A program made the position numbers and the translations under genes. Below the pieces are notes generated by a model. It was not told where the DNA came from. It searched no databases and worked only from the letters and a program-made list of their open reading frames with translations. DNA of 64,000 nucleotides from Albifimbria verrucaria (lineage: Eukaryota > Ascomycota > Sordariomycetes > Hypocreales > Stachybotryaceae). Positions 11,235 to 23,531 of this stretch are shown piece after piece. The stretch spans positions 3,467,758-3,531,757 of the forward strand of contig JAHREC010000062.1 of assembly GCA_020081605.1 (NCBI GenBank), written 5' to 3'. Every line of letters begins with the position of its first letter. The first letter of the stretch is position 1.

Positions 11235-11464
11235 AATGCCCTCCACTAGAACCTGACGATGCAAAAGAGCCCGACTGTTTGAAGAATTTGAATATCTTCA
11301 CAGTTGAGAATCTTCCAGACGCAAGAGCAATGATAATCCCGGTAGCGAGTAGGGCGACAGGTTCTCAGAACAACCAGTCTCAATCGGCTAGATTCGGCAT
11401 GGTTGGAGAGCAGGACACCGCCGCTCTCTTGGTTAGCCTCCTCTCGGTTCAGAGACGTGGCTGA
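11235..11464 (+). CDS. Possible short gene or gene remnant
   Basis: A good leader and start context (ACAACAATG) open a frame that stops after six codons. One frame over, about 70 codons read on to a TGA at 11462-11464 (segment KNLNIFTVENLPDARAMI). Two missing bases or one extra between 11240 and 11260 would join them. Given the single-base losses elsewhere this could be a small gene of about 75 residues, or the stump of a longer broken one. No family recognised. Confidence 0.2.
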
Positions 11465-13237
11465 AATACCATATGACACGTGCCTCAATGATCGCTTTAC
11501 TTTCACCGGATGGATGTTGTCTTGGTGTTTACATCAGCCTGAGCTAGACTTACTAGGAGCTATAGGCAAAATTCCACTCGAGTTCCCCATCTGTGACATG
11601 CTACTAAGAACTGCAATGTCTTTTATATCGAGGATTGTATTCAATTGCTAATTAAGACTAGAACACTACAATACCCTCATATATTTGGACTCAAACAATT
11701 AGATCGTCGTTCTCATCGAAGCCATTAGTGCCATCAGTCACACCTTGAGTGAATCTTGCGGGATGGTCAATCGAAGTATCAACTCCACCAGATCCGGGAC
11801 ATGATCCGGAATTCGCTTAAATGCGATGCGAAACATTAAGTTTCTCCAGGGAGGTAGGGTAGCATTGCCAGGTTGCAGCCTCTTGGGCTTTGTTCGTGAT
11901 TTGCTTAAAGAGCCCCAAATGCAATTCCGCGACTAGCGAAGCCGAATCCTACCCAACCTTCTGCATAAACACTGCAACTTACTTCACCTTGGAGACGGCT
12001 CTCTCCGCCATGACCCGTTGTCCTGGGTGAGAGCACATGCGCTCTTGCAAGGATCAGAACCGATTCTCTCCCCGTCTTTTCTTCGTGCTCGCCAATGCGT
12101 CGATTAATTGCCGGTTAAAGATGTCGTGCGCTGGAGCCGGGCAACTTACCCGACTAGGCGCAGATCGAATGATGAAGAGGCCCAGCGCATCTCCATACGG
12201 GAGGAAGCGCTCGAATAGGAGAGCGACGTAGGGCTGGCCCTGTGGGACCTGTTGTCTTCTCCAATTCTTTTGCCAGACCCCTGCTTTGCGGGGAAAGACA
12301 ACAACACGGCATTGTCCAAAGAGAAGCCGGGGACAGCAAAGACGAGACGAACCCCGCTGTTATTTTTTTGTTTCTTACTGTCATGGATCCATAACCTTCT
12401 TGCGCATTGGCATTGGCGATCCGCGCGAATCCGACAATCACATAACGTCTTGGTTGCTTGGCCTGTCTGTCGTGCCCATGCGGCTGCTCTGACCGACGCA
12501 ACTGCCGCGGTGCCCCAGCACCGGTGGGCTGTGTTTGGATAAAACCGTCGGCGAGCGTAAATCCCATTGGATGGAGTAATTGAGAGTAGTCGATCTACCT
12601 TCTTGGCCAAGAAGGAGCCTGGCTGAGCGAGGTCTGCTTAAGCTAGAAAACGGGCGACCAGGGGGTTCCTTCGGCTAGGGCCCACGATGACGAAGCTACC
12701 AACTTCACCCGGTGTGCCTACAAGTGGGTAAAGACTGCCTATTTGACAGTACTCGGCTGGCTCATTAACCGCGCCGTTGGCGTTCGAGCCTTTCTGCGGG
12801 GAACCATGCGGGGAGCAGCATGGAGCATCGTAGCTCCTCATCTCCAGGTTCATCCAGGGCCTCTCTTCCGACCTGCTGGGGCCAGTCCGGTTCCACTCCC
12901 TCTCCTACCCACCTTGTCTCTCCGCGCCATCGTTGCTACGGTATGATTGAGGAGGAGCCACGAACATCTTGGTTCGTCAACCCCTGGGGAAAGGCGGAGA
13001 AACATGGGGCGAGTTGGGAAAAGGTCTCCAACCGAGGAGAACGTGTTCGGGCCCCAGGTTTTCTGGGTTGACAGATCTGTGGGTTCCTTTTGCTAGTGTG
13101 TCTCTCATGGAGTATAAATATCTCCAACCCGGTTCCTACCCTCCCAGTCTGGTCACTCCCCTTCGTGGATGCAACACCCTCTTCCAGAAGATCGGATCCG
13201 GGCCAGTTCGTGAACTCGACCAAGCCAGTAATCAGCC
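11465..13237. other. Long upstream region of the GH51 gene
   Basis: About 1.8 kb without a supported gene. Overlapping frames of up to 154 codons at 12146-12610 lack motifs. A GGCTAG hexamer at 12673-12678 fits the GGCTAR core bound by XlnR/Xyr1-type xylanolytic regulators, but one such hexamer is expected by chance. The core promoter is listed separately. Confidence 0.35.
13111..13120 (+). promoter_or_regulatory. TATA box of the GH51 gene
   Basis: AGTATAAATA lies 118 nt before the GH51 start codon and is followed by a C/T-rich leader. Spacing and sequence are those of a strongly inducible fungal promoter. Confidence 0.55.
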
Positions 13238-15453
13238 ATGGTGTCTTTCAAGTTGGCCGCTCTCACGGCGAGCCAGGTCCTCTGTGCCCTGGCCGTTGAC
13301 ATCACCGTCAAGTCGTCCGGAGGCAATGCCACCAGTGGTCAGCAGTACGGTTTCCTCCATGAGGTATGTTCTCAATGGATGAGCAAAACCCTCTGGCTTC
13401 TTTCTCTAACACACTCCATCTATAGGACATCAACAACTCTGGCGATGGCGGTATCTACGCCGAGCTCATCCGCAACCGTGCCTTCCAGTACAGCGATGCC
13501 TACCCCGTCTCCCTAAGCGGCTACCGTGCCGTGAACGGCGCCAAGCTGTCTCTCAGCCGCCTTGAGGAGCCGTTGTCCGATGCGCTGCCCGTCTCTCTTA
13601 ACGTCCGCGGCAGCAAGTGCTCTAACGCCAGCACCGTCGGTTTCCTCAACGAGGGTTACTGGGGTATGGATGTCAAGCGTCAGACTTACACTGGCTCTTT
13701 CTGGGTCCGCGGTGACTACGACGGTGTCTTCACCGCCAGCCTGCAGAGCGACCTGACCGATGATGTCTTTGGCACCGTCGAGATCGAGTCCAAGTCCGTC
13801 GCCAACGACTGGATCGAGCACGAGTTTGAGCTGGTGCCTACCGTCGATGCTCCCAACAGCAACAACACCTTTGCTATCACCTTCGACCCTGCTGCAAGTG
13901 TCCCACCTTTAGAGACCAAGTCACTCATACTAACACCTGATACAGAAGGCCGCCAACCGCTCCCTTGAGTTCAACCTGATCAGCCTGTTCCCTCCCACCT
14001 ACAAGGGCCGCAAGAACGGTCTGCGAATTGATATCGCCGAGGCCCTTGAGGAGCTGCACCCCGTAAGGCCCCTTACATCCAGTAGACTAAGAATATTGTC
14101 TAACATCCGCTTGACAGACCCGTCTCCGTTTCCCCGGCGGTAACATGCTTGAGGGCCAGACCAACCAGACCTGGTGGGACTGGAAGGACACTCTTGGTCC
14201 CCTTCGCTACCGTCCTGGCTTCCAGGGTGTCTGGGGCTACCAGCAGACCCACGGTCTTGGTATCGTTGAGTACCTCGAGTGGGCTGAGGACATGAACCTC
14301 GAAGTCGGTAAGTCCAAATTCATCCCCTTCTCGCTTTTTTTTAACGTAACTAACCCTATCTAGTTGTTGGTGTCTTTGCCGGTCTTGCCCTGAACGGTGA
14401 CATCACCCCTAAGGACCAGCTTCAGCCCTTCATCGACGATGCTCTCGACCAGATCGAGTTCATTCGCGGTCCCATCACTTCTAAGTGGGGTGCTCGCCGT
14501 GCTGAGCTGGGTCACCCTGAGCCCTTCCCTCTGAAGTACGTCGAGGTTGGTAACGAGGACTGGCTTGCCGGTGGCGCTGCCGGATGGAACTCCTACAAGG
14601 AGTACCGTTTCCCCTTGTTCATGGAGGCTATCAACAAGGCCTACCCTGACATTACTGTTATCTCTTCTGGTGCTTCCTCCGACGGTCACAACGTCCCCGC
14701 TCCTGCCATTGGTGACTACCACCCTTACCGTACCCCCAACGCTCTGGTTGACGAGTTCGACCGCTTCGACAACGACTTCGGCCACATCGTCGGTGAAGTC
14801 GCTGCCACACACCCCAACGGAGGAATCGGCTGGGACGGTAATCTGCAACCGTTTCCATGGTGGATTGGAACTGTTGGTGAGGCCGTCTCCATGATCGGCT
14901 ATGAGCGCAACGCCGACCGCATCCCCGGTACCTTCTACGCCCCGTCCTGCGCAACATGAACCGCTGGCAATGGGCTGTTACCATCGTTCAGTTTGCCGCC
15001 GACCCTGCCATGACTACTCGCTCTACTAGTTGGTTCGTCTGGGAGCTCTTCGCTGCTCACCCGCTCACCCACACCCTCCCTGCCACCGCCGACTTCGGCC
15101 CTGTTTACTACGTCGCCGGTGTTAACGACGAGCGTGGCTCGCACATCTGGAAGGGTGCCGCTTACAACACTACCAACCACGAGGACGTTCCCGTCTCAGT
15201 TACCTTTGAGGGTGTTGAGGCCGGCACCAAGGCCCAGCTCACCCTACTGACCAACAACGCCGAGGACCCCTACGCCTACAACGACCCCCACACCGGTGTT
15301 AACATTGTCAACAGCACCGTTATTGCCCTCGAGGCCAACAAGGATGGCGCCTTTGTTTTCAGCCTGCCTGAGCTCAGCGTTGCTGTTCTTAACACCGAGG
15401 CCAAGAAGGACAAGTTCCGTGCCAGGGGTGTCAGCCAGCCATTTTCCGCATGA
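13238..15453 (+). CDS. abfA: GH51 alpha-L-arabinofuranosidase, secreted
   Basis: Releases terminal arabinose from arabinan and arabinoxylan outside the cell. Five exons fit: 13238-13363, 13426-13899, 13946-14062, 14118-14307 and 14364-15453, for about 665 residues, typical of fungal AbfA. A hydrophobic N-terminus (FKLAALTASQVLCALA) is a signal peptide. Family blocks in order: LRFPGGNMLEG, the acid/base glutamate in YVEVGNEDWL, VGEVAATHPNGG with the likely nucleophile glutamate, WWIGTVGEAV, GYERNADRI, NRWQWAVTIVQF and TTRSTSWFVWE. The frame breaks once at CCCC 14940-14943; one extra C restores APVLRNMNRW. The donor of intron 2 (GTCCCA, 13900) is poor but is the only one keeping frame. Upstream lies a TATA box. 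Confidence 0.92.
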
Positions 15454-16051
15454 GAGACGCGGAGAAATCAGGAAAATGTGTCAGTGGAGGATTGAGTTAG
15501 AAGTAAATAAATAAAGACTAAGATAGTCTAGTTAATTGACTTATTAACTGGCCCATTTGATCCAAGTATACATAACCTACGGCTGATACAGTGGGGGACG
15601 GAGATTCCACGCAGACGTTTCAACTAAAACTCAACAAAATAACTAAGAATAAAGGATGAAAAATAGAGGAAATTTCTAAGTCACGGACAAAGAGTCTCAA
15701 GTACGCCAAGAAAATTGAAAGAAGATGAGGCTCAATAATCACTCTATGGTTACGCAAGAGCTGGTAGATTCTGAGCCGGAACCTACTTATTCTTTCTCCA
15801 AACAACCAACCCTAATTAGTTGGAGATACCTGGTAGCTTCTCAAAGCACGATCAGTGCTTCTATATGACACAATAGTTTGAGCCGCTATACCTTGCGCAA
15901 CAACCTGGGATGTCACACGCGGATCGCATCCTTTCAGCTTCCACGTGACCGTGGCCACTCCCCCACCAGCGCGCGCGACCCGATACCGACCTGAAAGGGC
16001 TCTACGACTACGCCGCAACATCAACCGAGAGGATGTTCTTTTCCTTGTAAC
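15454..16051. other. Intergenic region, GH51 to NACHT gene
   Basis: Terminator of GH51 and promoter of the hydrolase-NACHT gene. AT-rich to about 15830, then GC-rich with a GCGCGCG run near 15971. No gene supported. Confidence 0.4.
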
Positions 16052-19000
16052 ATGGAATTTGAGAGCGATCTCATTTCCCGAGTCTACCGGTTGAAGGGGA
16101 TCCCGGAGGACCTGGACCGACTCGAGGTCGCCAAACTGCTCGCAGACTTTCTGCCCAGCCGAGATGTGAGCAACGTCACCGTTGCTTCGCTATCACCAAG
16201 CTGCGACTTCTGGTCACGTTCGACAACCAAAACTGCAACTTTGACGTTTTCTGAGCTTCCCACTCATGTGCAAACGGCACCCTCCGCCACCGAGTGGCAA
16301 ATCCGCCTCTCAGGCCTGGCGGACCCTCTGATACTTGATACTGCATTTCACGGCCTGACTCCTTGAACGCTGTCCCGTCAGGTAGCCACCAGCTTGAGTA
16401 GAGACCCTCTCTTCCTTCCTTCTTTCAACCCCCGTTCATTCATTTGATTATTTTTCTCATGTTTTTTCTTCCTTTCTCCTTCGGCCTACTAGTATTTGTC
16501 TGAGTAATGGTCTATTTTGTTAACACCCTCTTGTTGCATCGTCATATCCGGCCTCTCCAGCCATCCAATGGGCTCATGGCAGCCTCGTGGGAAAGACAAA
16601 TCATTCATGTGGATTCGGGACGCCTTGCCAAAGCTAGCCCCGGGCATTCGATTCATCCTCTATGGCTATGACACCAAGTTGGCCGGTAGTAAATCCGTTC
16701 AATGTGTATCAGACCTTGCAGTTAGTCTTATCAACGGACTCAAAGTCGGCGGTTGGTCTTCGGATATAGCAAAACCCCTGGCGTTCTTTGCCCATAGCTT
16801 AGGGGAATTCTACTTAAACAGACCTTCAAGCTGCTTGCTGGTAGTGGACCCATAGAGGAATCTATCCTAGCTAAAGTAAGAGGTACTATATTCTTCGGCG
16901 TGCCCAGCCAAGGCCTACAAATTTCCGACATCAGCGGAATGCTGCGAGACCAACCGAACAAAGAAGCTCTTGTGGCTGAAATATCAGATAAATCGCCCTT
17001 CGTCCCCAGCTAGAGCGACAAGTATCCGGCATTTCTTACGTACGGGCAATGAAGATCTTCTGGGCTTACGAAACTCAGACGACGCCGACCGTGATAGTCA
17101 GTTACAGGACTTAATCCCAAAAGCCATTAAATCAGGGCTAACAAAAGCTAGCAAGTCGCTGGGAAGTATAGCAGATCAGGCCCTGAAACCATTCTGGTCT
17201 CTAGAGAATCTGCAACGGGTGGCCGATGGGACTCTGATCCGCCATCAACGATCCAAATTGACGAAAATCACTCAAACATTGTCAAATTTTCTCGAGGCAG
17301 TCATTATATTGCCCTTCTATCACATAAATTGCAAGAAATCCTCCAAACCGAAGCAGATACTTCTTTAGAGCACCATGAGGTTATCGACTCGGCGCACGCC
17401 GTACAGTCTCCTCAATACGAGACTATCTCATGGCGTCCATCGAGCGCTATATATACTGAGCTAACCAAGTCCAAACTGGGTATAGCCCTAGAACCAGAAC
17501 AGGATGAAGACTTCTGGGACATGAATGGTGCGTTGATTCTCATGGTGTTTAATTCGTCAAATTTGACATTGTGAAGCTATCATAGAATCACTTCGAGCTC
17601 CCGAACGAGACACAAGATTAGAGCAGATCGACGATAGGGCCGGTTATTCTTTCGAGTGGGTATTTGACCGACCATCAATTGGACTTACCGCTTGGTTGCG
17701 CAAAGGCAAGGGAATATTCTGGATCAGCGGTCGACCCGGCTCTGGTAAGAGTACATTGATGAAGTTTATCAACAACGACAACCGGACGTGGCAGCTGCTG
17801 CATGGATGGCAGAATCATGACCATTCTTTCCAAATCAGTTTCTTTTTCCACCATCAGGGCACTGCTGCGCAAAAGTCTTTCGAGGGACTACTTCGGAGCA
17901 TCCTAAGCCAAGTGTTTGAGAAGGATACTCAACTAATCAAAGTCATTTTGCCAATTCTTCAAAACAGGTACAAGCAAGAAATTGAAACACAAGATTTAGC
18001 CAGTCTTGCAAAGGATTTAGCAGTCATGATAGCGACTAGCGAGTCCAGGTTTGGCTCGTTACCGAGGGGCCCAGAACTACGAGAGAGAATAGCAGCTGTA
18101 TTAGCCTGCGAGTTTCCTCGGAAAGCCTTCTTGAAACTTGTGACGCAGCCAATGGTTGCAGAATACCAGTGCAAATCCGAGATGCGCACCGTGGAACGGA
18201 ATGTCTTCGCCTGTGAGGAGATGCACAAGACCGTTGGCAAGCCTGCACTACGTCTTCGGTCCATAAAGCCTCCACTGTGCCCGGAGCAATGGGACATTGA
18301 CAAATCATCGAGATGCATGCTCTTGATTTCCCAGTGGCGTGACACAATTCACTTGCCTACAAAACTCAAGCAGCTGTTCAGTGTGTTTAAACCATCGCCG
18401 GGCGAAGAAGCGACTCAATTTGAAGCATGGTACCATGAAAAGTCTGTCTGGATGTCTGCACGCCAAACCAGGCGTCAGTCTTGCCGGTCATCAGTGGAAA
18501 GTGAAAGTTGGAACCTAACGCAAATCAACAAGGCTTTTGCAAATGTCATGGAGCAACAGTTGGTCGACCTAGACTTGTGCCTACTCCTTGATGCATTAGA
18601 CGAATACGATGGACCTACAGAGTTCATTGTTGACTTTCTCCAAGACCTTGTTCGGCCAAGACAGCAATCAAGAACCAATATAAGGATTCTTTTCTCAAGC
18701 CGTCCATGGAACGCGTTCGTTGAGGCCTTTGCTGGATGACCGGGTTTTCAGATACACGACCACACAGAAAATGATATCCGCGAACTTTGCGCACAAAATA
18801 TACAACCGTCGGCACCGGGTGCCCCTGAGATCTCACAATTGGTTGACGCAATAGTTCAGAGGGCCAGCGGTGTTTTTCTTTGGGTGAAGCTGGTCTTGAT
18901 TGACCTCTTTAGTCACGCAGAGCGCTGCGTCAGGACAAAAAATACCAAGAACCTTCGCAAACAACTACTTGATAAATTGGATTCCCTCCCACGCGATTTA

Positions 19001-20459
19001 GCGGACTATTATGAAACTATAATTGAGCGTATACCGGGAAGTTTCCGGTGGGAGACTTATTGCCTTCTTGAGAGCCTCTGCAGGTCGTACGAGGCGATAA
19101 CCTTGAATATGGCGTACGACTTGATCAAATGCTCGACCGCACGTAATTTCGACCAACTTTTGAGAAGATTCGAAACGAGTGAAAGTTGTCCTAGTGGATT
19201 CGATAACCACATACGAGAGATGACAGGTTGCCTTATTGAGGTCAGGACACCTAAAAAGTCCGAGCCATCGCTACAATTCTTTCACCAGACAATGCTCGAG
19301 TTCGCAAAGCAGCCACAGTTCCAGCAGATGATTCTGGGTCCACTCGCCCGCGTCACAGATCAGAACGGGCACTCATTTCTAGCAACTTACGAACTTTGGC
19401 GGTCCCACTCTCATCTGCCTACAATGGGCCATTTGTGTTGCAAATTGACCGTATCTCTCTTGCGTCATGCAAACGAAGCGGAAAAAACCACTGGCGTCAG
19501 CCAGTATCCTTTGTTCACCCAAGGGTTATTTCGGTGGCCAAAGGACAATTCGCCATATCATTGGCCAAATAATATCCTGGAGTCAGTATATGTCACGTCA
19601 CTGGGAGTATTTACGGCCGGGCAACTGCGACTTTGCATGAGAGACGCGCTTGATCTAGATAACACAGTTATAGCCAGAGCCTCTGATCCATTCATAGCGC
19701 TCCTGCTGTGGGCTATTGATAAAAATGTCTGCACCATCGACGAGGCAACGGCCATGATGCAGTTTCTTAGGCGGAATGGTTACAGCTTCTTAAAAGATAT
19801 CAAGGGGTTTCAAGAAGCTCTCATGCGTGGTTGCGAAATCTACTACAGCGGGTGGAAAATGGACATAGATGAAGCGTCTACGGCGTTATGTGTCACAGCA
19901 TTGGAGGATTTCACGAACCTTGAAGTCAACTTGACTTTTGAAGGACTCTATGGGTCGGCTAAGATTCTGCACTACAGTACACCGGAGCTCGCCGAGTATC
20001 TCTTGGATCGAGGGGCCAACCCTAACTCCAAAAGTTCAACAGGACAAACACCACTGGATTTTATCATTGACGACGAGAAGCCACTGACATTAAAGCCGTC
20101 ATTACCACCACATACGATAACGGAGAGAATACATAGGCTCTGCGTCCTGCTTGTCGAGGAGGCGGACTTCTAAGAACTACTACTGAAGAAAGGTGGGAAA
20201 TACTACTAAGTGAATTTCACCAGCTGGAGCTGGACTGCTCGCTGTTTACAGTCAAAGCCTTCCCTAGATGGATAGGACAAGTCCCTAAAACGGCTTTTCC
20301 TAGTTTACCGATAACCGAAAGCAAGGAGGTTCCCAGCAGGCGCATGAGGTACGCCCATCTCTCGACACGGCAGTGGCGCCCAGCTCGGCGGCCACAGAAA
20401 GTGAGAAAGCATTCTCATTGCGAAAGGCCTTTCGTGCCCCGTGGAAGAAGCGAAAATAA
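16052..20459 (+). CDS. STAND protein: alpha/beta-hydrolase plus NACHT, interrupted
   Basis: NLR-like sensor of the kind that mediates fungal non-self recognition. N-terminal part (exon from 16052) leads into a PGAP1/DUF676-like hydrolase: IRFILYGYDTKLAGS, then AHSLGG with the serine elbow, then IFFGVPSQGL. The NACHT follows, with Walker A GRPGSGKST (17727-17753) and Walker B LLLDALDEYDG (about 18583). The C-terminus holds one ankyrin-like unit (LAEYLLDRGANPNSKSSTG) and a basic end. Introns 17097-17166 and 17528-17576 fit; the first intron (donor 16382) has no clear acceptor. Frame breaks at 16363, G4 16802-16805, C4 17004-17007, about 20171 and 20348 each need one added base. In addition an in-frame TGA stands at 18737-18739, inside the NACHT. 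The gene may therefore be dead or truncated. Confidence 0.75.
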
Positions 20460-21355
20460 AGAGCCCAGTGAGGCTTTGTCAGTTGACTTGGCGCTGTATT
20501 GGGATATGGGTACTTTTGTTCAGGATTTTACGACTGGAAGCCACTGCTCGAGGAATGGTGATGCATTGCGCATCATTTTAATATTGCGGTCTGCTCTGCC
20601 TATATCGAAGCGCCAGTGGCTAATACAAGAAAACCAAGAACAAAGTAGCGACTGCAATTGAGAAGAGAAGTCGCATAGTCGTCATACCTAATGGTATGAC
20701 CTAGGCGGATCCGGGCTGCTACAAAGCCCTGGAGCAAGTCTCATTCATTGCAACATTCTTAAACTGAATATATTAAGCACCGCGTCTCCTTGGCGGAGAA
20801 GGAATAATGAGATATACATAATCAGATAAAGTGGCACCACAGTGTCTCGTTCATTTAGTGCATCAATAAGTCGGTATAGAGAAGTTAGAACCGCTATTCT
20901 AGCCCCTTTTAATCATTAGCACATACCTCAACAGTGCCGGATCCATCACTTAAAGTTCCAGTAGAGATTTCGCGGCCTGCAGGCCATCTCTACTGGTTTG
21001 ACGTCAATTTGCTTTAGTTTGCTTCTGTAATTCACGCCATAGGGAGATATACGATTTGGTCATCTCTTCTGTATTTGCTGCGCACCCAAGGGTTGATGTG
21101 CTTTTCCTTTTATGTGGCTAATTGTTCTCAAACAGCTTCAGAGTTGTATTCAAGGTGCAATGACGAGGGGACCATGGAGTCACGTGAAATTATGGATGCT
21201 CCATCATCACGATGGCTCGAGCAAGGGCACGATAGTGGCATCATGCATTATATATAGGAGTAGATTACTCTTTGATTCTACGGGGCGGCTTCTTTACCTG
21301 ATATCTTGCAGAAGTTATTGATTGTCAAAACAGACTAGAATTTGAGTTGTCCAAA
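20460..21355. other. Intergenic region between NACHT and HET genes
   Basis: AT-rich spacer and promoter of the HET gene; contains the inverted repeat at 20958-20996. No coding signal. Confidence 0.4.
20958..20996. repeat. Perfect 11-bp inverted repeat around a palindrome
   Basis: Arms CCAGTAGAGAT (20958-20968) and ATCTCTACTGG (20986-20996) are exact reverse complements. The 17-nt loop contains GGCCTGCAGGCC, itself a 12-bp palindrome. It lies about 360 bp before the HET start and could be a protein-binding site or a cruciform; no role is known. Confidence 0.6.
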
Positions 21356-23322
21356 ATGCGTTTGGCATCTCTCAAGAGAACCATTTATAGCGCTCTTGAT
21401 ACGCACAAGTCGGAAATTCGCTTGCTAGAGATCGTCGACGCTGATGCAGGAGACACGTCGCCAACTTCATGCAGATTTCATACCGTCTCGCTTCAAGATG
21501 AACCGCAGTTTGCAGCACTGTCATATGTCTGGGGCAACCCAACCGACACCAAAACTGTCATCGTGAACGACGCCGAGATCACTGTCACGGCTAGTCTTGC
21601 CGATGCTCTGAAACACGTCAAAAGCTTGCCGTCAGCCTCGGTCGACCTGCTTCCAGTTTTCGTCTGTGGGCAGATGCAATATGTATCAATCAAAATGACC
21701 TAACTGAGAAATCAAGCCAAGTACAGCTTATGGGGACAATCTATGGCTCTGCAAATATGGTCATCGCATGGCTGTCGTCCGATGACGGCCCAATGTCGAC
21801 AGCATTAGACATGATTGAAGCGACACATCGGTTAGTTGTGGACCATATTGAAAGTGAGCCTTCTGAGGGTCTTTCAATCGTTGAGGATGTGATGGACTGG
21901 AGCACACCGTATGACGACAGACTTGGGAAACAAAGCTGCTTCAAACGGTGAGCAAGACATTCGGTATTCCTAGGCTGAAACCCGATACCAAACCCTTGGA
22001 ATTCGAGAACCCATGGAGCTCGCTTCAACAACTTCTAAAACTCTCTTACTGGGAGCGAGTCTGGATATTCCAAGAAAATATGCTAGCTAAAAACTATATT
22101 ACGCTTGTCCTTCAAGAATCTGCGACAGCGAGGCGGCAGCAACGACATTTGGAACTCTTGTCCATTTTCTCGCTAGCCTTAAAGCATCCGATTTTCCTGC
22201 TACTCACGGTTATAGCTACATTGGCAAAGTGGAAAGCCTCAGGAGCAGACTTGTCACGCCCATCATGAACCACAAGATGAGAAGACGTGTACCACAGTGG
22301 CAACCACTGGAGATGATGGCGAGAACTACTTGCATGATAAGCGGGATGTATCTTGCGACAGATCCTCGAGACTTTGTATATGGGCTCCTGAGTCTAACTA
22401 GGCTTGACATTACGCCAGACTATAAAAAGAGTCCCCGGGATGTATTTGTTGAATTTGCAAGGGTGTATGTGGAAACATGCGAGCGTCTAAATTTTGACAC
22501 TGAGCCTGAAGATAAGCGTGAGCTTGGAGGACCCCTGATTTTCATTCAATACTGTCTTGCAGGAGTGGACAACGACATGGACCTTCCTTCTTGGGTGTCA
22601 TCCTTCAAGCTTCTACCTCCGGTCCTGTGCCAAGCGCCATCGAAGCTGCACAACTTCGGATTGAAGATCTTACAAGATGCACCGAAGATTTTGGTACGCG
22701 GTGAGGCTTTGGAGATACCTGCGGTAGCCCTGCAGGACGTCAATCTCTGCTACAATTACCAACTTGGGCCAAAGATCATGAGACCCGAATTCCTGAATTT
22801 CTTGAATCAGATAGTGAGCACCCACGGACCAACGTACCCTACCAACGTTCCTTTCCTCACCGCTCTCTGTCACACTCTTTTCGCTCAATTTGGTAAAGAT
22901 GACAGCTGCAGTTTGAAAGGACTGGCGGCATGCCTGCGGAGCAAATATCAGTGGCGTGAGGAGTCCGGTCCACTCTATGATCAACTCAAATCCAGCCTTG
23001 AATCTCTTGCTTCTATGACACCTGAGTCCGTAGTTGCTTTTGGAAAACGTGCTTACACCCATTTCAAACTTGGTGGACTCTACTACAGCTCTTGTGTTTT
23101 GTTTGAGACTCGGGATGGATATCTTGGTCTTGCCAAAACGGGGGTCAAGGAGGGTGATTTTGTCTCAGTCCTACGAGGAGCAAGTGTTCCGGTGGTTCTT
23201 CCCCTACAGGCGAGTCCCATAAAGTCGTGAGTACTTGTCACATCTATGGCTTCACGCCTGATGTCTTGGATGCTTTTGTGAAGGAAGGCAAAGCCGAGAT
23301 GAAAGTTATAGAAATACGATAG
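21356..23322 (+). CDS. HET-domain (heterokaryon incompatibility) protein
   Basis: Cytosolic effector of fungal vegetative incompatibility by family. The N-terminus carries the HET domain: FAALSYVWGNPTDTK, then LWADAICINQNDLTEKSSQV and MGTIYGSANMVIAWLS. The middle has LSYWERVWIFQE and ATDPRDFVYGLLSL, the usual order in HET-6-like proteins. No intron is needed. The reading runs about 656 residues to TAG at 23320-23322 once four single bases are added, near C 21661, G3 21925-21927, C2 22109-22110 and C3 23216-23218. Without the last the protein would end early, at 23230. Start is the first ATG of the frame. It follows the hydrolase-NACHT gene on the same strand by 0.9 kb; NACHT and HET modules often work together, so a functional pair is possible but inferred. 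Confidence 0.85.
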
Positions 23323-23531
23323 AAACATATGGATGACAAGTAGCCCAGGGATTGTGAGGAGAGTACCTGACGGTCATATGATGATGAATAGCCTATGGTT
23401 CTTTTTTTCCCTTCGATTAGATTGCTTTAATGGAGTTTTGTCTATTAAAGTACCAGAGTTCTATTAATGGCTATGTTGTTATAGCTGACAAGAGACGATG
23501 AACATCTGGAGAACTGAATTAATTTCGCACG

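Noticed and set aside
12146..12610. Overlapping minus-strand frames upstream of the GH51 gene
   Set aside because: Two frames overlap without a shared protein signal, and neither has a family motif.
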